Origin: Luteibacter aegosomatissinici
Lineage (GTDB): Bacteria; Pseudomonadota; Gammaproteobacteria; Xanthomonadales; Rhodanobacteraceae
Assembly: GCF_023078495.1 (NCBI RefSeq)
Contig: NZ_CP095742.1
Location: 3,286,001-3,350,000, forward strand
DNA length: 64,000 bases
Reading direction: 5' to 3'
The notes beneath the pieces were generated by a model. It did no database searches and had not been told where the DNA came from. It saw only the letters and a program-made list of their open reading frames with translations. The first letter of the stretch is position 1; the number at the start of each line of letters is the position of its first letter. Positions 34,375 through 44,874 of the stretch are shown here, piece by piece. The position numbers and the translations under genes were made by a program.

Positions 34375-34459
34375 TGGTGCGAAAGGGGGGACTCGAACCC
34401 CCACGGATTACTCCGCCAGAACCTAAATCTGGTGCGTCTACCAATTCCGCCACTCTCGC
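34375..34459 (-). tRNA. tRNA-Leu(TAG)
   Basis: Class II tRNA on the minus strand: acceptor GCGAGAG/CTTTCGC, anticodon arm CAGATTTAGGTTCTG with TAG, variable arm, T-arm GGGGGTTCGAGTCCCCC and encoded CCA. Its 3' end faces the islet at 33062-34290. Confidence 0.97.
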
Positions 34460-34569
34460 GTGCCGCGCCATTCTAGGGGGAGGCAGGCTGCGGGTCCATA
34501 ACCGGCCGCCCCCACTGATATTGGCCGTTCCGGATAATCCCGCCTGCCCTGCCCGGCTCTCGGGGCTAA

Positions 34570-36219
34570 TTAGCCCTTACAGCCCGCCAGGAGATCCAGC
34601 TCCGGCTTGTAAACGTCGGTGTGCGTATCGAAGAAGCCCAGCAGGGTATGGAACAGGTTGTCCTGGCTGGCCGGCTGCGTGCGGCGCTGGGCCATGCAAT
34701 CCAGGCGAACGCCACTATCGCGCACCCAGCCGGGCGAGAGCCACATCAGCATGGGGATGTGTTTTTGCTGGCTCGGGCCCGTCGCCCAGTCCGCACCGTG
34801 CAGGTAGATGTCGTTCTCCCCCAGCGATTCGCCGTGGTCGGAGAGGTACATCATGGCGCTATCCACCTCGGGCTCGGCCTTCAGCGTATCGACCACTCTT
34901 CCCAGGATGTGATCCGTGTAGAGGATCGTGTTGTCATAGCTGGCCACGGTCTGCGCATAGGTGCAGGTCTGCACCTCGGCGGTATCGCAGCCCGGCTTGA
35001 ACACGTTGAACTCCGCCGGGTAGCGCTGGAAGTACGCCGGGCCGTGGCTACCCTTGATGTGCAGCACAACCAGAGCCGGCGATCGCATCTTTGCAATGCG
35101 ATCAGCAAGGTCGCCCAGCAGCACTTCGTCGAGGCATCCGCTGGCGTCACAAAGCCTGGCGATTTTCGCATCGGTCAGGTCGTCGTTCGGCACGCGTGCA
35201 CAGACGTCCTTGCAGCCCTCGTCATTGTCGCGCCAGTAAACGTCCACGCCCGCGTGCTGGAGCACGTCCAGCGCGTTCCAGTGGGCCTTGGCAACGGGTT
35301 TGTCGAACTTCTCGCGGGTCATGTTCGAGAACATGCAAGGCACAGAGACCGTGGTCGCCGTGCCGCACGACCAGGCGTCGCTGAAATAGATCGCGTCGGC
35401 GCGCTTCATCTCGGGATTGGTATCGCGACCGTACCCCTGAAGCGACTGATTCTCCGCACGCGCCGTCTCGCCGACCACGAGCACCACCACGCGCTTGCGC
35501 CCAGCCATGGCGGCGTTAGGTGCCAGCGTGGCGTCCATGCCGATCGGCGTGACCGCTTTCTTCTTCCGGAACACATCCTTCTGCAGGTAATGGAAGGTTC
35601 CGCTCAGCGCCGCGTACGGGTTGTACACGTCGTACATGCCGCGGTGGTTACGTTCGAAGTAGATGTAGTTTCGTCCCGTGAGCAGAGGCGGAACAACCAG
35701 GAGTGCCACGGCCGCAAGAATCACGGCGCCACGCCCGCCCAGGCCCCGCCAACCCGGCGTGAAGCGGACAGGAACCCACAGCACAAGCACCGCCGGCAGC
35801 ACGCCAAGCGCAAGGAACCAGCCAACGAACGCCCACGTGATCAACGCGGCCGCCTCGGCGCGCGTCGTCTCGAAAATGCTCTGGATGATCTCTTCGTTGA
35901 GATGCACACCGAAGGTTTCGGTGTAATACGCGCTCGCCGCGGAAACGAGGATCAGAAGTGCAAGTAGCGCCTTGCCGATACGCGGCCAGATCACGAGCGC
36001 GAGCGTCAGCACCAGGTTGCCGATCAGGCGACAACAAACGGCAACACTCAGGCCCCAGAATCCGGGCGTGCCGCGCGATGCCTCGAGCGCGTGAGCCAGC
36101 TCCGACCAGAGGCCACGATTCAGTACCGCCAGGATGTATACGGCGACGATGGCGCCCAGCAACCAGGCTGGGAGTGCCCACTTGGCGCGCCGCGCCCGTA
36201 CGTTGTCTTGAATGATCAT
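34570..36219 (-). CDS. eptA: Lipid A phosphoethanolamine transferase (EptA-type)
   Basis: The enzyme transfers phosphoethanolamine from phosphatidylethanolamine to lipid A in the periplasm, which lowers negative charge and polymyxin binding. The product of about 549 residues has five N-terminal membrane helices (to about residue 195) and a periplasmic sulfatase-fold domain with VVVLVVGETARAEN (metal-binding Glu), the nucleophile region SCGTATTVSVPCMFS, and the DHGESLGE metal site; paired cysteines such as CKDVC are also kept. ATG 36219 is used; ATG 36243 is an alternative. It is chromosomal and in ordinary context, with no regulator beside it. Confidence 0.93.
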   Translation of the reverse strand: MIIQDNVRARRAKWALPAWLLGAIVAVYILAVLNRGLWSELAHALEASRGTPGFWGLSVAVCCRLIGNLVLTLALVIWPRIGKALLALLILVSAASAYYTETFGVHLNEEIIQSIFETTRAEAAALITWAFVGWFLALGVLPAVLVLWVPVRFTPGWRGLGGRGAVILAAVALLVVPPLLTGRNYIYFERNHRGMYDVYNPYAALSGTFHYLQKDVFRKKKAVTPIGMDATLAPNAAMAGRKRVVVLVVGETARAENQSLQGYGRDTNPEMKRADAIYFSDAWSCGTATTVSVPCMFSNMTREKFDKPVAKAHWNALDVLQHAGVDVYWRDNDEGCKDVCARVPNDDLTDAKIARLCDASGCLDEVLLGDLADRIAKMRSPALVVLHIKGSHGPAYFQRYPAEFNVFKPGCDTAEVQTCTYAQTVASYDNTILYTDHILGRVVDTLKAEPEVDSAMMYLSDHGESLGENDIYLHGADWATGPSQQKHIPMLMWLSPGWVRDSGVRLDCMAQRRTQPASQDNLFHTLLGFFDTHTDVYKPELDLLAGCKG

Positions 36220-36274
36220 AGGTATCGCGGGCCCCGGGGCCATCGCGGCGCCATGGACGAATTCGAAACAAAAG

Positions 36275-36305
36275 AAAAAGGCACTTAGATTTCTCTAAGT
36301 GCCTT
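36275..36305 (-). terminator. Terminator of the tRNA array
   Basis: AAGGCACTTAG pairs perfectly with CTAAGTGCCTT across six bases. On the minus strand the hairpin is followed by TTTCTTTTG, so it ends transcription of the tRNA array upstream of eptA. Confidence 0.85.
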
Positions 36306-36313
36306 ATTCCAAT

Positions 36314-36389
<76 letters not shown>

Positions 36390-36419
36390 GTGAAACTTGA
36401 ATTGTATGTCACTAAAAAG

Positions 36420-36496
36420 TGGGGTGGACGATGGGATTCGAACCCACGACATCCGGAATCACAATCCGGTACTCTAACCAACTGAGCTACGCCCAC
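36420..36496 (-). tRNA. tRNA-His(GTG)
   Basis: Minus-strand cloverleaf with the extra 5' G pairing to C73, anticodon loop TTGTGAT (GTG), T-arm GTGGGTTCGAATCCCAT and encoded CCA. Confidence 0.97.
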
Positions 36497-36509
36497 CATA
36501 AACCTTAAC

Positions 36510-36586
36510 TGGCGCGCCCGACAGGAATCGAACCTGCAACCGTCGGCTTAGAAGGCCGATGCTCTATCCGGTTGAGCTACAGGCGC
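36510..36586 (-). tRNA. tRNA-Arg(TCT)
   Basis: Minus-strand cloverleaf with acceptor GCGCCTG/CGGGCGC, anticodon loop CTTCTAA (TCT), T-arm GCAGGTTCGATTCCTGT and encoded CCA. Confidence 0.97.
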
Positions 36587-36610
36587 AGGCACTGTACGTA
36601 GAGCACCAGT

Positions 36611-36687
36611 TGGTCGGGGCAGAGGGATTCGAACCCCCGACATCCAGCTCCCAAAGCTGGCGCTCTACCAGACTGAGCTATACCCCG
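36611..36687 (-). tRNA. tRNA-Pro(TGG)
   Basis: Minus-strand cloverleaf with acceptor CGGGGTA/TGCCCCG, anticodon loop TTTGGGA (TGG), T-arm GGGGGTTCGAATCCCTC and encoded CCA. Confidence 0.97.
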
Positions 36688-36823
36688 AAACCTAAAACTA
36701 CACCGATACCCTGGCGAAGCTTTCAGATGCTACGGGTCAAAGCCTAGCCCGTCAATCCGTATGAACACACCACACTTTCAACTACCGCCACCGAACCGCT
36801 TATGCTTCGATGGATTCAAAAAA

Positions 36824-36900
36824 TGGTGCGCCCGGAGAGATTCGAACTCCCGACCACCAAGTTCGTAGCCTGGTACTCTATCCAACTGAGCTACGGGCGC
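36824..36900 (-). tRNA. tRNA-Arg(ACG)
   Basis: Minus-strand cloverleaf with acceptor GCGCCCG/CGGGCGC, anticodon loop CTACGAA (ACG, read as ICG after editing by TadA), T-arm GGGAGTTCGAATCTCTC and encoded CCA. It is the first gene of the array. Confidence 0.97.
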
Positions 36901-36909
36901 ACACTTAAA

Positions 36910-36938
36910 ACCTTAGACCCGGTGGAGACCGCTGTGAA
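36910..36938 (-). promoter_or_regulatory. Predicted promoter of the tRNA array
   Basis: On the minus strand TTCACA, a 17-base spacer and TAAGGT end nine bases before the tRNA-Arg(ACG) 5' end, so the leader would be only a few bases. The rest of 36901-37239 holds AT-rich sequence, one REP-like repeat and no gene. Confidence 0.5.
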
Positions 36939-37135
36939 GCGTTACCGCCGTGTCGAGAAGCGGAATTATTCAGATATCCGGGGTGGGCGTCAACACTTTT
37001 TTGAAACTTTTTTTCTCGCAACCGTAACAGTCGGGTTAATTGGACGGCTAAATAGTTGTCGCATGGGGGTTTGAGCCGCTAGATGGGCAAGATGTCGCGG
37101 CTCTGGGAGCGACAGCTCAGAGGCGGCGTCAGAGG

Positions 37136-37160
37136 CATCGCGCGCAAGCGCGCTCCTACA
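37136..37160. repeat. REP-like dispersed repeat
   Basis: Copy of the dispersed repeat (catcgcgcgcaagcgcgctc, then ctaca) in the gap between the tRNA array and ftsH. Confidence 0.8.
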
Positions 37161-37210
37161 TGAGCGTGAGCCAGTCAACGCGTAGGCGTCTTATGAGTGG
37201 GCAGAACGAA

Positions 37211-37235
37211 GAAGGGCGGCCACTGGCCGCCCTTC
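37211..37235 (-). terminator. Probable terminator downstream of ftsH
   Basis: GAAGGGCGGCC pairs with GGCCGCCCTTC across ACT, five bases beyond the ftsH stop codon. The minus-strand tail (TTCGTTCTG) is only partly T-rich. Confidence 0.65.
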
Positions 37236-37239
37236 CCTC

Positions 37240-39170
<1,931 letters not shown>

Positions 39171-39174
<4 letters not shown>

Positions 39175-39821
39175 GCGCGGTTCTCGCCAGGTTGCCGGGA
39201 CGCGGATTTGAGGCCGGTCGCCAGCGCATAGACCTCTCGCGAACGCGCGCGGGAGGCCTTCGGTTTACGCATCGTCACGCGACTGAAGTCAGCGCGCAAG
39301 TTCTTTAGGTACTCGTCGAAACCGGCCCCCTGGAACAGTTTCACCAGGAACGACCCGCCGGGTGTCAGCCAATCGAGGGCAAACTGCCGGGCAAGGTCGC
39401 AAAGATCCATGGCGCGGATCTGGTCCGCGAGGGCCACACCCGACATATTGGGGGCCATGTCGGACAGGACAAGATCGACCTTTTGCCCGCCCAGCATGCT
39501 TTCCAGCTCACGCAGCACGCTTTCTTCACGGAAATCGCCCTGCATGAAATCCACGCCGGACAAGCCGACCATCGGCAGGATGTCCAGGGCGATGACCTTG
39601 CCGGATTCCCCAAGGCGCTGGCGGGCCAGCTGCGACCAACCGCCCGGGGCGGCGCCCAGGTCGACGATGGTCATGCCGGGCTTGATCAGGCGATCTTTCT
39701 CAAGAACCTCTTCCAGCTTGAACACGGCGCGCGAACGCATCCCCTCGGCCTGGGCCCGCTTGACGTAGGGGTCGTCGAAATGCTCCTTGAGCCAGCGGGA
39801 GCTGCTTTTACTGCGTGCCAT
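39171..39821 (-). CDS. rlmE: 23S rRNA (uridine-2'-O)-methyltransferase RlmE
   Basis: RlmE (FtsJ/RrmJ) methylates U2552 of 23S rRNA late in 50S assembly. The 216-residue protein shows the SAM motif [12 protein letters not shown], the acidic DILPM strand, the catalytic Lys-Asp-Lys-Glu pattern (Lys in [10 protein letters not shown], Asp in [12 protein letters not shown], Lys in SFLVKLFQG) and an N-terminal basic segment. It is divergent from yhbY across an 88-base gap. Confidence 0.96.
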
Positions 39822-39909
39822 TGGCCGGGTAATCCGCCAGATAAAGAAGAGAGGGGGGCACGCATGATACCCTTTGGGGCATCTCCCCCGCGAATCGAAC
39901 CTGAACGCA

Positions 39910-40206
39910 ATGTCGCTCTCCCCTACGCAGCGCCGCTACCTCCGCAGCCTGGCGCACGACCTTTCCCCGGTCATCCTGCTTGGCAACAAGGGCGCCACCG
40001 ACGCCGTGGCCAAGGAACTGGGCAACGCCCTCGACCAGCACGAACTGGTAAAGGTGAAGCTGTCGGGGGGTGACAAGGAAGAGCGCCAGGCCCAGATCGC
40101 GTTCCTCACCGGCGAGACCCGTGCCGAGACCGTCCAGGAAATCGGCCACGTGGTGGTCCTGTTCCGCCGCAACGAACAGGATCCGAAGCTCGCCCTGCCC
40201 CGGTAA
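39910..40206 (+). CDS. yhbY: Ribosome assembly RNA-binding protein YhbY
   Basis: The 98-residue CRM-domain protein associates with pre-50S subunits. It begins [18 protein letters not shown] and shows the CRM features [11 protein letters not shown] and [19 protein letters not shown] 39910 is the usual start; the frame continues 12 codons upstream. It is divergent from rlmE-ftsH, the same neighbourhood as in E. coli. Confidence 0.94.
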   Translation: MSLSPTQRRYLRSLAHDLSPVILLGNKGATDAVAKELGNALDQHELVKVKLSGGDKEERQAQIAFLTGETRAETVQEIGHVVVLFRRNEQDPKLALPR

Positions 40207-40212
40207 GCCTCC

Positions 40213-40593
40213 ATGGATCTCACGCTCGACCGCCCCGGCGAATACCTTTTCGTACGCCGGGTCAGCGCGGACACCATCACCGTGGTGGATCGCGACTTTC
40301 ATAGCAGCCTGCTGCTCATGCCCGAGCAGGTCGTCGAAGACTGGGGCATCACCGATGCGAAGCAGATGAGCCTGGCCGATGTGGAAACCATCGCCGCCCT
40401 GAAGCCCGAGATCGTGATCGTCGGCACCGGCGAACGGCAAGTGTTCCCGCCGGCCGAAGTGATGGCGGGCTTCCTGCGCCGCGGTATCGGCGTCGAAGCC
40501 ATGACCAGCGGCTCGGCCGCTCGCACCTACAGCCTCCTATCCGGCGAGGGTCGCCGGGTCCTGGTTGCTTTCATCCTGCCCAAGCAAGGCTAA
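40213..40593 (+). CDS. Mth938-like domain protein
   Basis: The 126-residue protein matches the Mth938/DUF498 family, related to the mitochondrial complex I assembly factor NDUFAF3. Typical features are a central PEIVIVGTGERQVFPP and GIGVEAMTSGSAARTYSLL. It is cytosolic, with no metal site evident. It lies six bases after yhbY and five bases before the reductase gene, so the three are probably one transcript. A biochemical role in bacteria is not established. Confidence 0.85.
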   Translation: MDLTLDRPGEYLFVRRVSADTITVVDRDFHSSLLLMPEQVVEDWGITDAKQMSLADVETIAALKPEIVIVGTGERQVFPPAEVMAGFLRRGIGVEAMTSGSAARTYSLLSGEGRRVLVAFILPKQG

Positions 40594-40598
40594 AACCG

Positions 40599-41534
40599 AT
40601 GCGTATCCTGGTCCTTGGCGCCGGCGGGACCGGCGGTTACTTCGGCGGGCGCCTCGCCCAGGCCGGCGTCGACGTCACCTTCCTGGTACGCCCGCCGCGC
40701 GCGCAGGTCCTGGATGAGCAAGGCCTCGTCATTCGCAGCCCGTTCGGGGACGCGTCACTTAAGGTGAAGCACGTCACGGCGGAAACCGTCGCCGACGCCG
40801 GCGCCTTCGATCTCGTACTGCTTTCGTGCAAAGCCTACGACCTGCACTCCGCCATCGAATCGATCGACCCGGCAGTGGGCGAGCACACGGCCGTCTTGCC
40901 CATCCTCAACGGCCTCGCCCACTACGCCACGCTCGATGCCCGCTTCGGTCCGGACAAGGTGATCGGTGGCATGTGTGTCATCAGCGCCGGGAAGGGTCCC
41001 AACGGCGAAATCATCCACTACGGCAACGGTGCATCGGTCACCTTCGGCGAGCGTGATGGCGAGGCCCACGGGGATCGCTGCCAGGCCCTGGCGCAGGCGT
41101 TCGCCCAGGCCAGGGTCGATCACGTCCATTCCACGGACATCACCCGCGACCTGTGGGCGAAATTCACCTTCCTCACGGCGCTGGCCGGGGGCACCTGCCT
41201 GTTTCGCGCCAGCATCGGCGATATCGTCGGTACGGACGATGGCCGGCGCCTGGTCGAGCAGCTCTACGATGAATGCCTTGCCGTAGCGCGAGCATCCGGC
41301 CAGCCCGTACCGGATCAGGCGCGGGCCATGGCATGGAAGGTGTTGACCCAGGAGGGCTCGCCACTGACGGCCTCGATGCTGCGCGACCTGGAGTCGGGGC
41401 AGAAGATCGAGGGCGACCATATCGTGGGTGACATGCTGCGTCGGGCGCATGCACAAGGGATCAAGGCGCCCATGCTGGAGACGGCGTGGGCGCATTTGCA
41501 GGCGTTCGAAGCGCGGAAGGCGCGCTCGAGCTGA
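40599..41534 (+). CDS. panE: Ketopantoate reductase family protein
   Basis: The 311-residue NADPH-dependent reductase would convert 2-dehydropantoate to pantoate in pantothenate synthesis, which would complete the panB-panC-panD set at the other end of the window. It shows the dinucleotide motif LGAGGTGGYFGG, SCKAYDL, PILNGL and C-terminal SPLTASMLRDLESGQKIEGD. The catalytic-lysine region reads LWAKFTFLTALAGGT rather than the classical K-x3-N pattern, a variant common among PanE/ApbA paralogues, so a different 2-keto acid substrate is possible. Confidence 0.82.
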   Translation: MRILVLGAGGTGGYFGGRLAQAGVDVTFLVRPPRAQVLDEQGLVIRSPFGDASLKVKHVTAETVADAGAFDLVLLSCKAYDLHSAIESIDPAVGEHTAVLPILNGLAHYATLDARFGPDKVIGGMCVISAGKGPNGEIIHYGNGASVTFGERDGEAHGDRCQALAQAFAQARVDHVHSTDITRDLWAKFTFLTALAGGTCLFRASIGDIVGTDDGRRLVEQLYDECLAVARASGQPVPDQARAMAWKVLTQEGSPLTASMLRDLESGQKIEGDHIVGDMLRRAHAQGIKAPMLETAWAHLQAFEARKARSS

Positions 41535-41540
41535 GGCGCT

Positions 41541-41565
41541 GATCGCGCACAAGCGCGCTCCTACA
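41541..41565. repeat. REP-like dispersed repeat
   Basis: Copy of the dispersed repeat (gatcgcgcacaagcgcgctc, then ctaca) between the convergent panE-like gene and nlpD. Confidence 0.8.
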
Positions 41566-41609
41566 AAACCACCACCGCGAGCCCGCCGCCCGCGACGCCC
41601 GCGGCCCTC

Positions 41610-42629
41610 TTACTTCGCCGGCAGGAACTGCAGTGGGTCTACCGGGTTGCCATCGCGGCGAATCTGGAACTGAAGTTCGTCGCGCGTGGCGCCCGATGAA
41701 CCCATCTCCGCCACGGTCTGGCCGGCCTTCACCTTCTCGCCCTCCTTTACCAGGCGCTTTCGGTTATGGCCGTAGGCGGAAAGGAAGCTGTCGCTATGCT
41801 TGATGATGACCAGCTCGCCGTAGCCGACCAGCCCGTTGCCGCTGTACACGACGACGCCATCCGCGGCCGCACGGACCGGATCGCCTGATTTGCCACCAAT
41901 CTCGATACCAGGAATGGCATCGCCCGAGGCGAACCGCTTGATCAGGGTGCCGTCGGCCGGCCAGCGCCATGTGATGCCGCCGGCATTGCGGGTAGCACCG
42001 CTGGCGATGATAGGCGTCGACGCAGGCGGGTTCTCCACCGGGGGCGGCGGTGCAGACGGCGTCGCTGCAGCGGCCGCGGCCGCCGTAGGCGACGGGACCA
42101 CCGATTCAGCGGGCTTGCCCGCAACCACCACCGGCGTGTTCGTGGTTGTCGCCGGGGCGGGCGCCGATTCAGCCTCGGTCACGCTCTGGAACCCCGGCTG
42201 CGGCGAAGGTGCCGTCGCCGAAGGCGTACTTGCGGGGTGCGCAGGCGGCGGCACAGCGGCAACCACAGGTGCCGCGTGCGAGGGGGCAGGCGCCGACGAC
42301 GCCACCCGACCCTGGTCCGGCGGCGACAGGCGCAGATCCTGGCCCGGCCAGATCGTGTAGGACGAATCGACGTTGTTCCAGCTGGCCAGGTCGCGGAAAT
42401 CGACCTTGTTTCGGAACGCGATGCTGTAGAGCGTATCGCCCTTCACCACGCGGTACGTGCCACCCGGCGGCGGTGGCGTCGGGGTAGCCGCGTGCGGTGA
42501 CGGTGAGGCGTACCCGGCGGGACGGGTCACCACCACGGTATGGCGAGTGGGATCCAGATCGCTGCAACCGGCGGCAAGGAGAACCATGCCAGCGGCCGCG
42601 GCCAGTGCCAGCGGGCGAAGCGTACGCAT
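41610..42629 (-). CDS. nlpD: NlpD-type lipoprotein with LysM and degenerate LytM domain
   Basis: NlpD activates a cell-wall amidase during daughter cell separation. The 339-residue product has a lipoprotein signal peptide (lipobox LAAGC), a LysM domain (about 57-102, TYRVVKGDTLYSIAFRNK), a long Ala/Pro/Thr linker and a C-terminal M23/LytM fold (about 235-335). The LytM metal ligands are lost (GIEIGGKSGD and LQFQIR replace the GxHxGxD and LHFEIR ligand motifs), as in other regulatory LytM factors. ATG 42629 has an AAAGGAAA site. An ATG at 42656 overlapping the previous stop would extend the signal peptide. No rpoS follows. Confidence 0.92.
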   Translation of the reverse strand: MRTLRPLALAAAAGMVLLAAGCSDLDPTRHTVVVTRPAGYASPSPHAATPTPPPPGGTYRVVKGDTLYSIAFRNKVDFRDLASWNNVDSSYTIWPGQDLRLSPPDQGRVASSAPAPSHAAPVVAAVPPPAHPASTPSATAPSPQPGFQSVTEAESAPAPATTTNTPVVVAGKPAESVVPSPTAAAAAAATPSAPPPPVENPPASTPIIASGATRNAGGITWRWPADGTLIKRFASGDAIPGIEIGGKSGDPVRAAADGVVVYSGNGLVGYGELVIIKHSDSFLSAYGHNRKRLVKEGEKVKAGQTVAEMGSSGATRDELQFQIRRDGNPVDPLQFLPAK

Positions 42630-42652
42630 CGCGGGTTTCCTTTCTCGGTCGC

Positions 42653-43261
42653 TCATCGCAGCAGGAACCACCAGGCAGCCAGGAGGATGATGGCTACGAT
42701 AACAGCCCAGCCGATCCACTCGATGTGTTTGCGCAGCATCTGCTCCGCCCGTTCACCAAATATCCGGACAAGCAGCGCCAGCAGCCACACGCGCTTGCCG
42801 CGGCCAATAAGCATGCAGAGCAGAAACGGCAGGATGGGCACGCCAACGATGCCGGAAGCCCAGGTAACAAACTTCATGGGCACGACCGGCTGCAACGCCG
42901 CCATGGCCAGCACGATGTACAGGCCCAGGGCGTGGGCCTGCATATCCTTGCGGAGGTTGGCCACGCCCTCTTCGATATGCGCCAGGAGGTGCAGGGACTC
43001 CAGCAGCGGCTTCAGCGCTTCGTAGGCAAAGTGACCCAGCGCGTACCCCACCAACGAGCCAAGCAATGAAAACAGCAGGCTCCAGTTGGCGTAACGGAAC
43101 GCCTTGCGGGGCTCCGCCAGCATCATGGGCGCCAGCATCACCTCGGGCATGATGGGGAAAATAAAGGCTTCGGCGAACGACAGGCCAGCCAGGTAGCGCA
43201 CGGCGTGGCGGTGGCGCGCCCAGGCAATGGCGCGCTCGTAGAGTGATCCGAACAACCGCAT
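42653..43261 (-). CDS. YqaA/VTT-family membrane protein
   Basis: This 202-residue inner-membrane protein has four to five hydrophobic segments and the DedA/VTT-type pattern with a re-entrant region (AGLSFAEAFIFPIMPE at about 25-40, LGSLVGYALGHFAYEA near 70-85, PMKFVTWASGIVG near 130). Family members are related to YqaA of E. coli and may handle lipids, but the function is not known. It sits between pcm and nlpD, a xanthomonad arrangement. Confidence 0.85.
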   Translation of the reverse strand: MRLFGSLYERAIAWARHRHAVRYLAGLSFAEAFIFPIMPEVMLAPMMLAEPRKAFRYANWSLLFSLLGSLVGYALGHFAYEALKPLLESLHLLAHIEEGVANLRKDMQAHALGLYIVLAMAALQPVVPMKFVTWASGIVGVPILPFLLCMLIGRGKRVWLLALLVRIFGERAEQMLRKHIEWIGWAVIVAIILLAAWWFLLR

Positions 43262-43290
43262 TCAGCGGGCTCCCTTGAGAGTAAGGCGCA

Positions 43291-43974
43291 TCAGCCGATG
43301 CCACCCAGAAGCGGGACGAAACTCACCGCACCAAGCTCTTCGCGGATCACTTCGCCATGGTCGTCCTTGCGCAGCCGCACGAGCACCTGCTGGCTCGGGC
43401 TGCCTACCGGCGCCACCAGCACGCCACCCGGTGCCAACTGGTCAAGGAGCTGCAGCGGAACGCGATCGCCGGCAGCGGTAAGGATGATGCCGTCGAACGG
43501 CGCGTCCGACGGCCAGCCGAGCTTTCCGTCGTCGTGGCGGGAACGCAGGTTCTCGATACCCAACTGGCGAAAGCGGCGGCGTGCCTGGCGTAGCAGCTCT
43601 TCAATCCGCTCGACGGTGTAAACGGTCGGTACGATGCCGGCGAGCACGGCCGCCTGGTAGCCCGAGCCCGTGCCGATTTCGAGCACGCGCTCGGGCACGC
43701 CGTGTTCAATCAGGGCTTCGGTCATGCGGGCCACGATCCATGGCTGCGAGATGGTCTGGCCATGGCCGATGGGCAACGCCGTGTTTTCGTACGCCCGCGA
43801 GTGCAGCGCCTGATCGATGAAATGGTGGCGCGGCAGTTGGCGGATAACCTCCAGCACGCGCTCGTCACGAATGCCTTCGTCGGCCAGCTTCGCAGCCAGG
43901 CGATCGCGGGCGCGTTGCGAGGTCATGCCTTCGCCACGCAAGGCCGACGGCGGCAAGGCGTGCAGGTTCACCAT
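43291..43974 (-). CDS. pcm: Protein-L-isoaspartate O-methyltransferase
   Basis: Pcm repairs isoaspartyl damage in aged proteins. The 227 residues show the family signature GHGQTISQPWIVARMTE, the SAM motif VLEIGTGSGYQAAVLA, and the C-terminal LAPGGVLVAPVG. The N-terminal 17 residues exceed the E. coli protein; an ATG at residue 17 (MTSQRARDRL) is an alternative start. It starts one base after the end of surE. Confidence 0.95.
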   Translation of the reverse strand: MVNLHALPPSALRGEGMTSQRARDRLAAKLADEGIRDERVLEVIRQLPRHHFIDQALHSRAYENTALPIGHGQTISQPWIVARMTEALIEHGVPERVLEIGTGSGYQAAVLAGIVPTVYTVERIEELLRQARRRFRQLGIENLRSRHDDGKLGWPSDAPFDGIILTAAGDRVPLQLLDQLAPGGVLVAPVGSPSQQVLVRLRKDDHGEVIREELGAVSFVPLLGGIG

Positions 43975-43975
43975 G

Positions 43976-44758
43976 TCACGCCGCCTCCTCGTTATCCATG
44001 GCGGCCGAGAGCGGGAGCATCCAGCTGCTCACCTTCTCCAGCGCCTGGAAACGCGTGAGGTCGGTATGAATGGGCGTTACCGAAACAAAGCCCCTGCTCA
44101 CCGCGTTGAAATCGGTGCCCGGACCTTCGTCGTCGATCTTGCCGGGCGGCCCGATCCACCACATGTCACGACCGCGCGGATCCTCGGTGCGAATGGCCGG
44201 CGCCGAGCGGTGCCGCTTGCCGAGGCGAGTCACCTCAAAGCCACGGATCTCATCCCACGGCAGATCCGGGACATTCACGTTCAGGATCGTATCGGCAGGC
44301 AGCGGATCGATCACCAGGCGGCGGACCAGCATGAGCACGGCGCTGGCGGCCGACTCAAAATGGTGCCCTGAGCCTTCCTTCGTCACCAGGGATACGGCGA
44401 TGGCCGGCAGACCGAGGAAGCGCCCTTCCATGGCCGCGGAAACGGTACCCGAATAAATGACATCGTCGCCCAGGTTCGCCACGTTGTTGATGCCGGAGAC
44501 CACGATGTCGGTCTCGTGCTCAAGCAACCCCGATAGCGCCAGGTGAACGCAATCGGTTGGCGTACCCGCCACGCGGTAGCGGCCATCGTCCATGCGGTGC
44601 ACCCGGATGGGCGCATCGAGGGTGAGCGAGTTGCTCGCACCGGAGCGGTCGCGGTCCGGGGCGACCACCGTGACGGTACCGAACCCGGCAAGACGCTCGG
44701 CCAGGATCCGGATGCCCGGAGCCTCCACGCCGTCGTCGTTGCTAACCAGAACTTGCAT
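43976..44758 (-). CDS. surE: 5'/3'-nucleotidase SurE
   Basis: SurE is a metal-dependent nucleoside monophosphate phosphatase linked to stationary-phase survival. The 260-residue protein starts [16 protein letters not shown] with metal-binding Asp8 and Asp9, and shows [12 protein letters not shown] and [22 protein letters not shown] 44758 is the conserved start; the frame extends further upstream without similarity. It leads the surE-pcm-yqaA-nlpD operon. Confidence 0.96.
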   Translation of the reverse strand: MQVLVSNDDGVEAPGIRILAERLAGFGTVTVVAPDRDRSGASNSLTLDAPIRVHRMDDGRYRVAGTPTDCVHLALSGLLEHETDIVVSGINNVANLGDDVIYSGTVSAAMEGRFLGLPAIAVSLVTKEGSGHHFESAASAVLMLVRRLVIDPLPADTILNVNVPDLPWDEIRGFEVTRLGKRHRSAPAIRTEDPRGRDMWWIGPPGKIDDEGPGTDFNAVSRGFVSVTPIHTDLTRFQALEKVSSWMLPLSAAMDNEEAA

Positions 44759-44874
44759 GCTGATCCAGATCGAAAAACGGGGCTGGCGGCCCCATGTGAA
44801 ACCCAGGCCGCGCGACTGCCCAAGTCTACCGGAGCGGGGCGCGGGATTCACCGGAACCGGCTAGGATGGAGTTC

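Noticed and set aside
33000-34459. Attachment-site direct repeats around the islet next to tRNA-Leu
   Set aside because: No copy of the tRNA-Leu 3' end was found on the MFS side, so integration cannot be shown.
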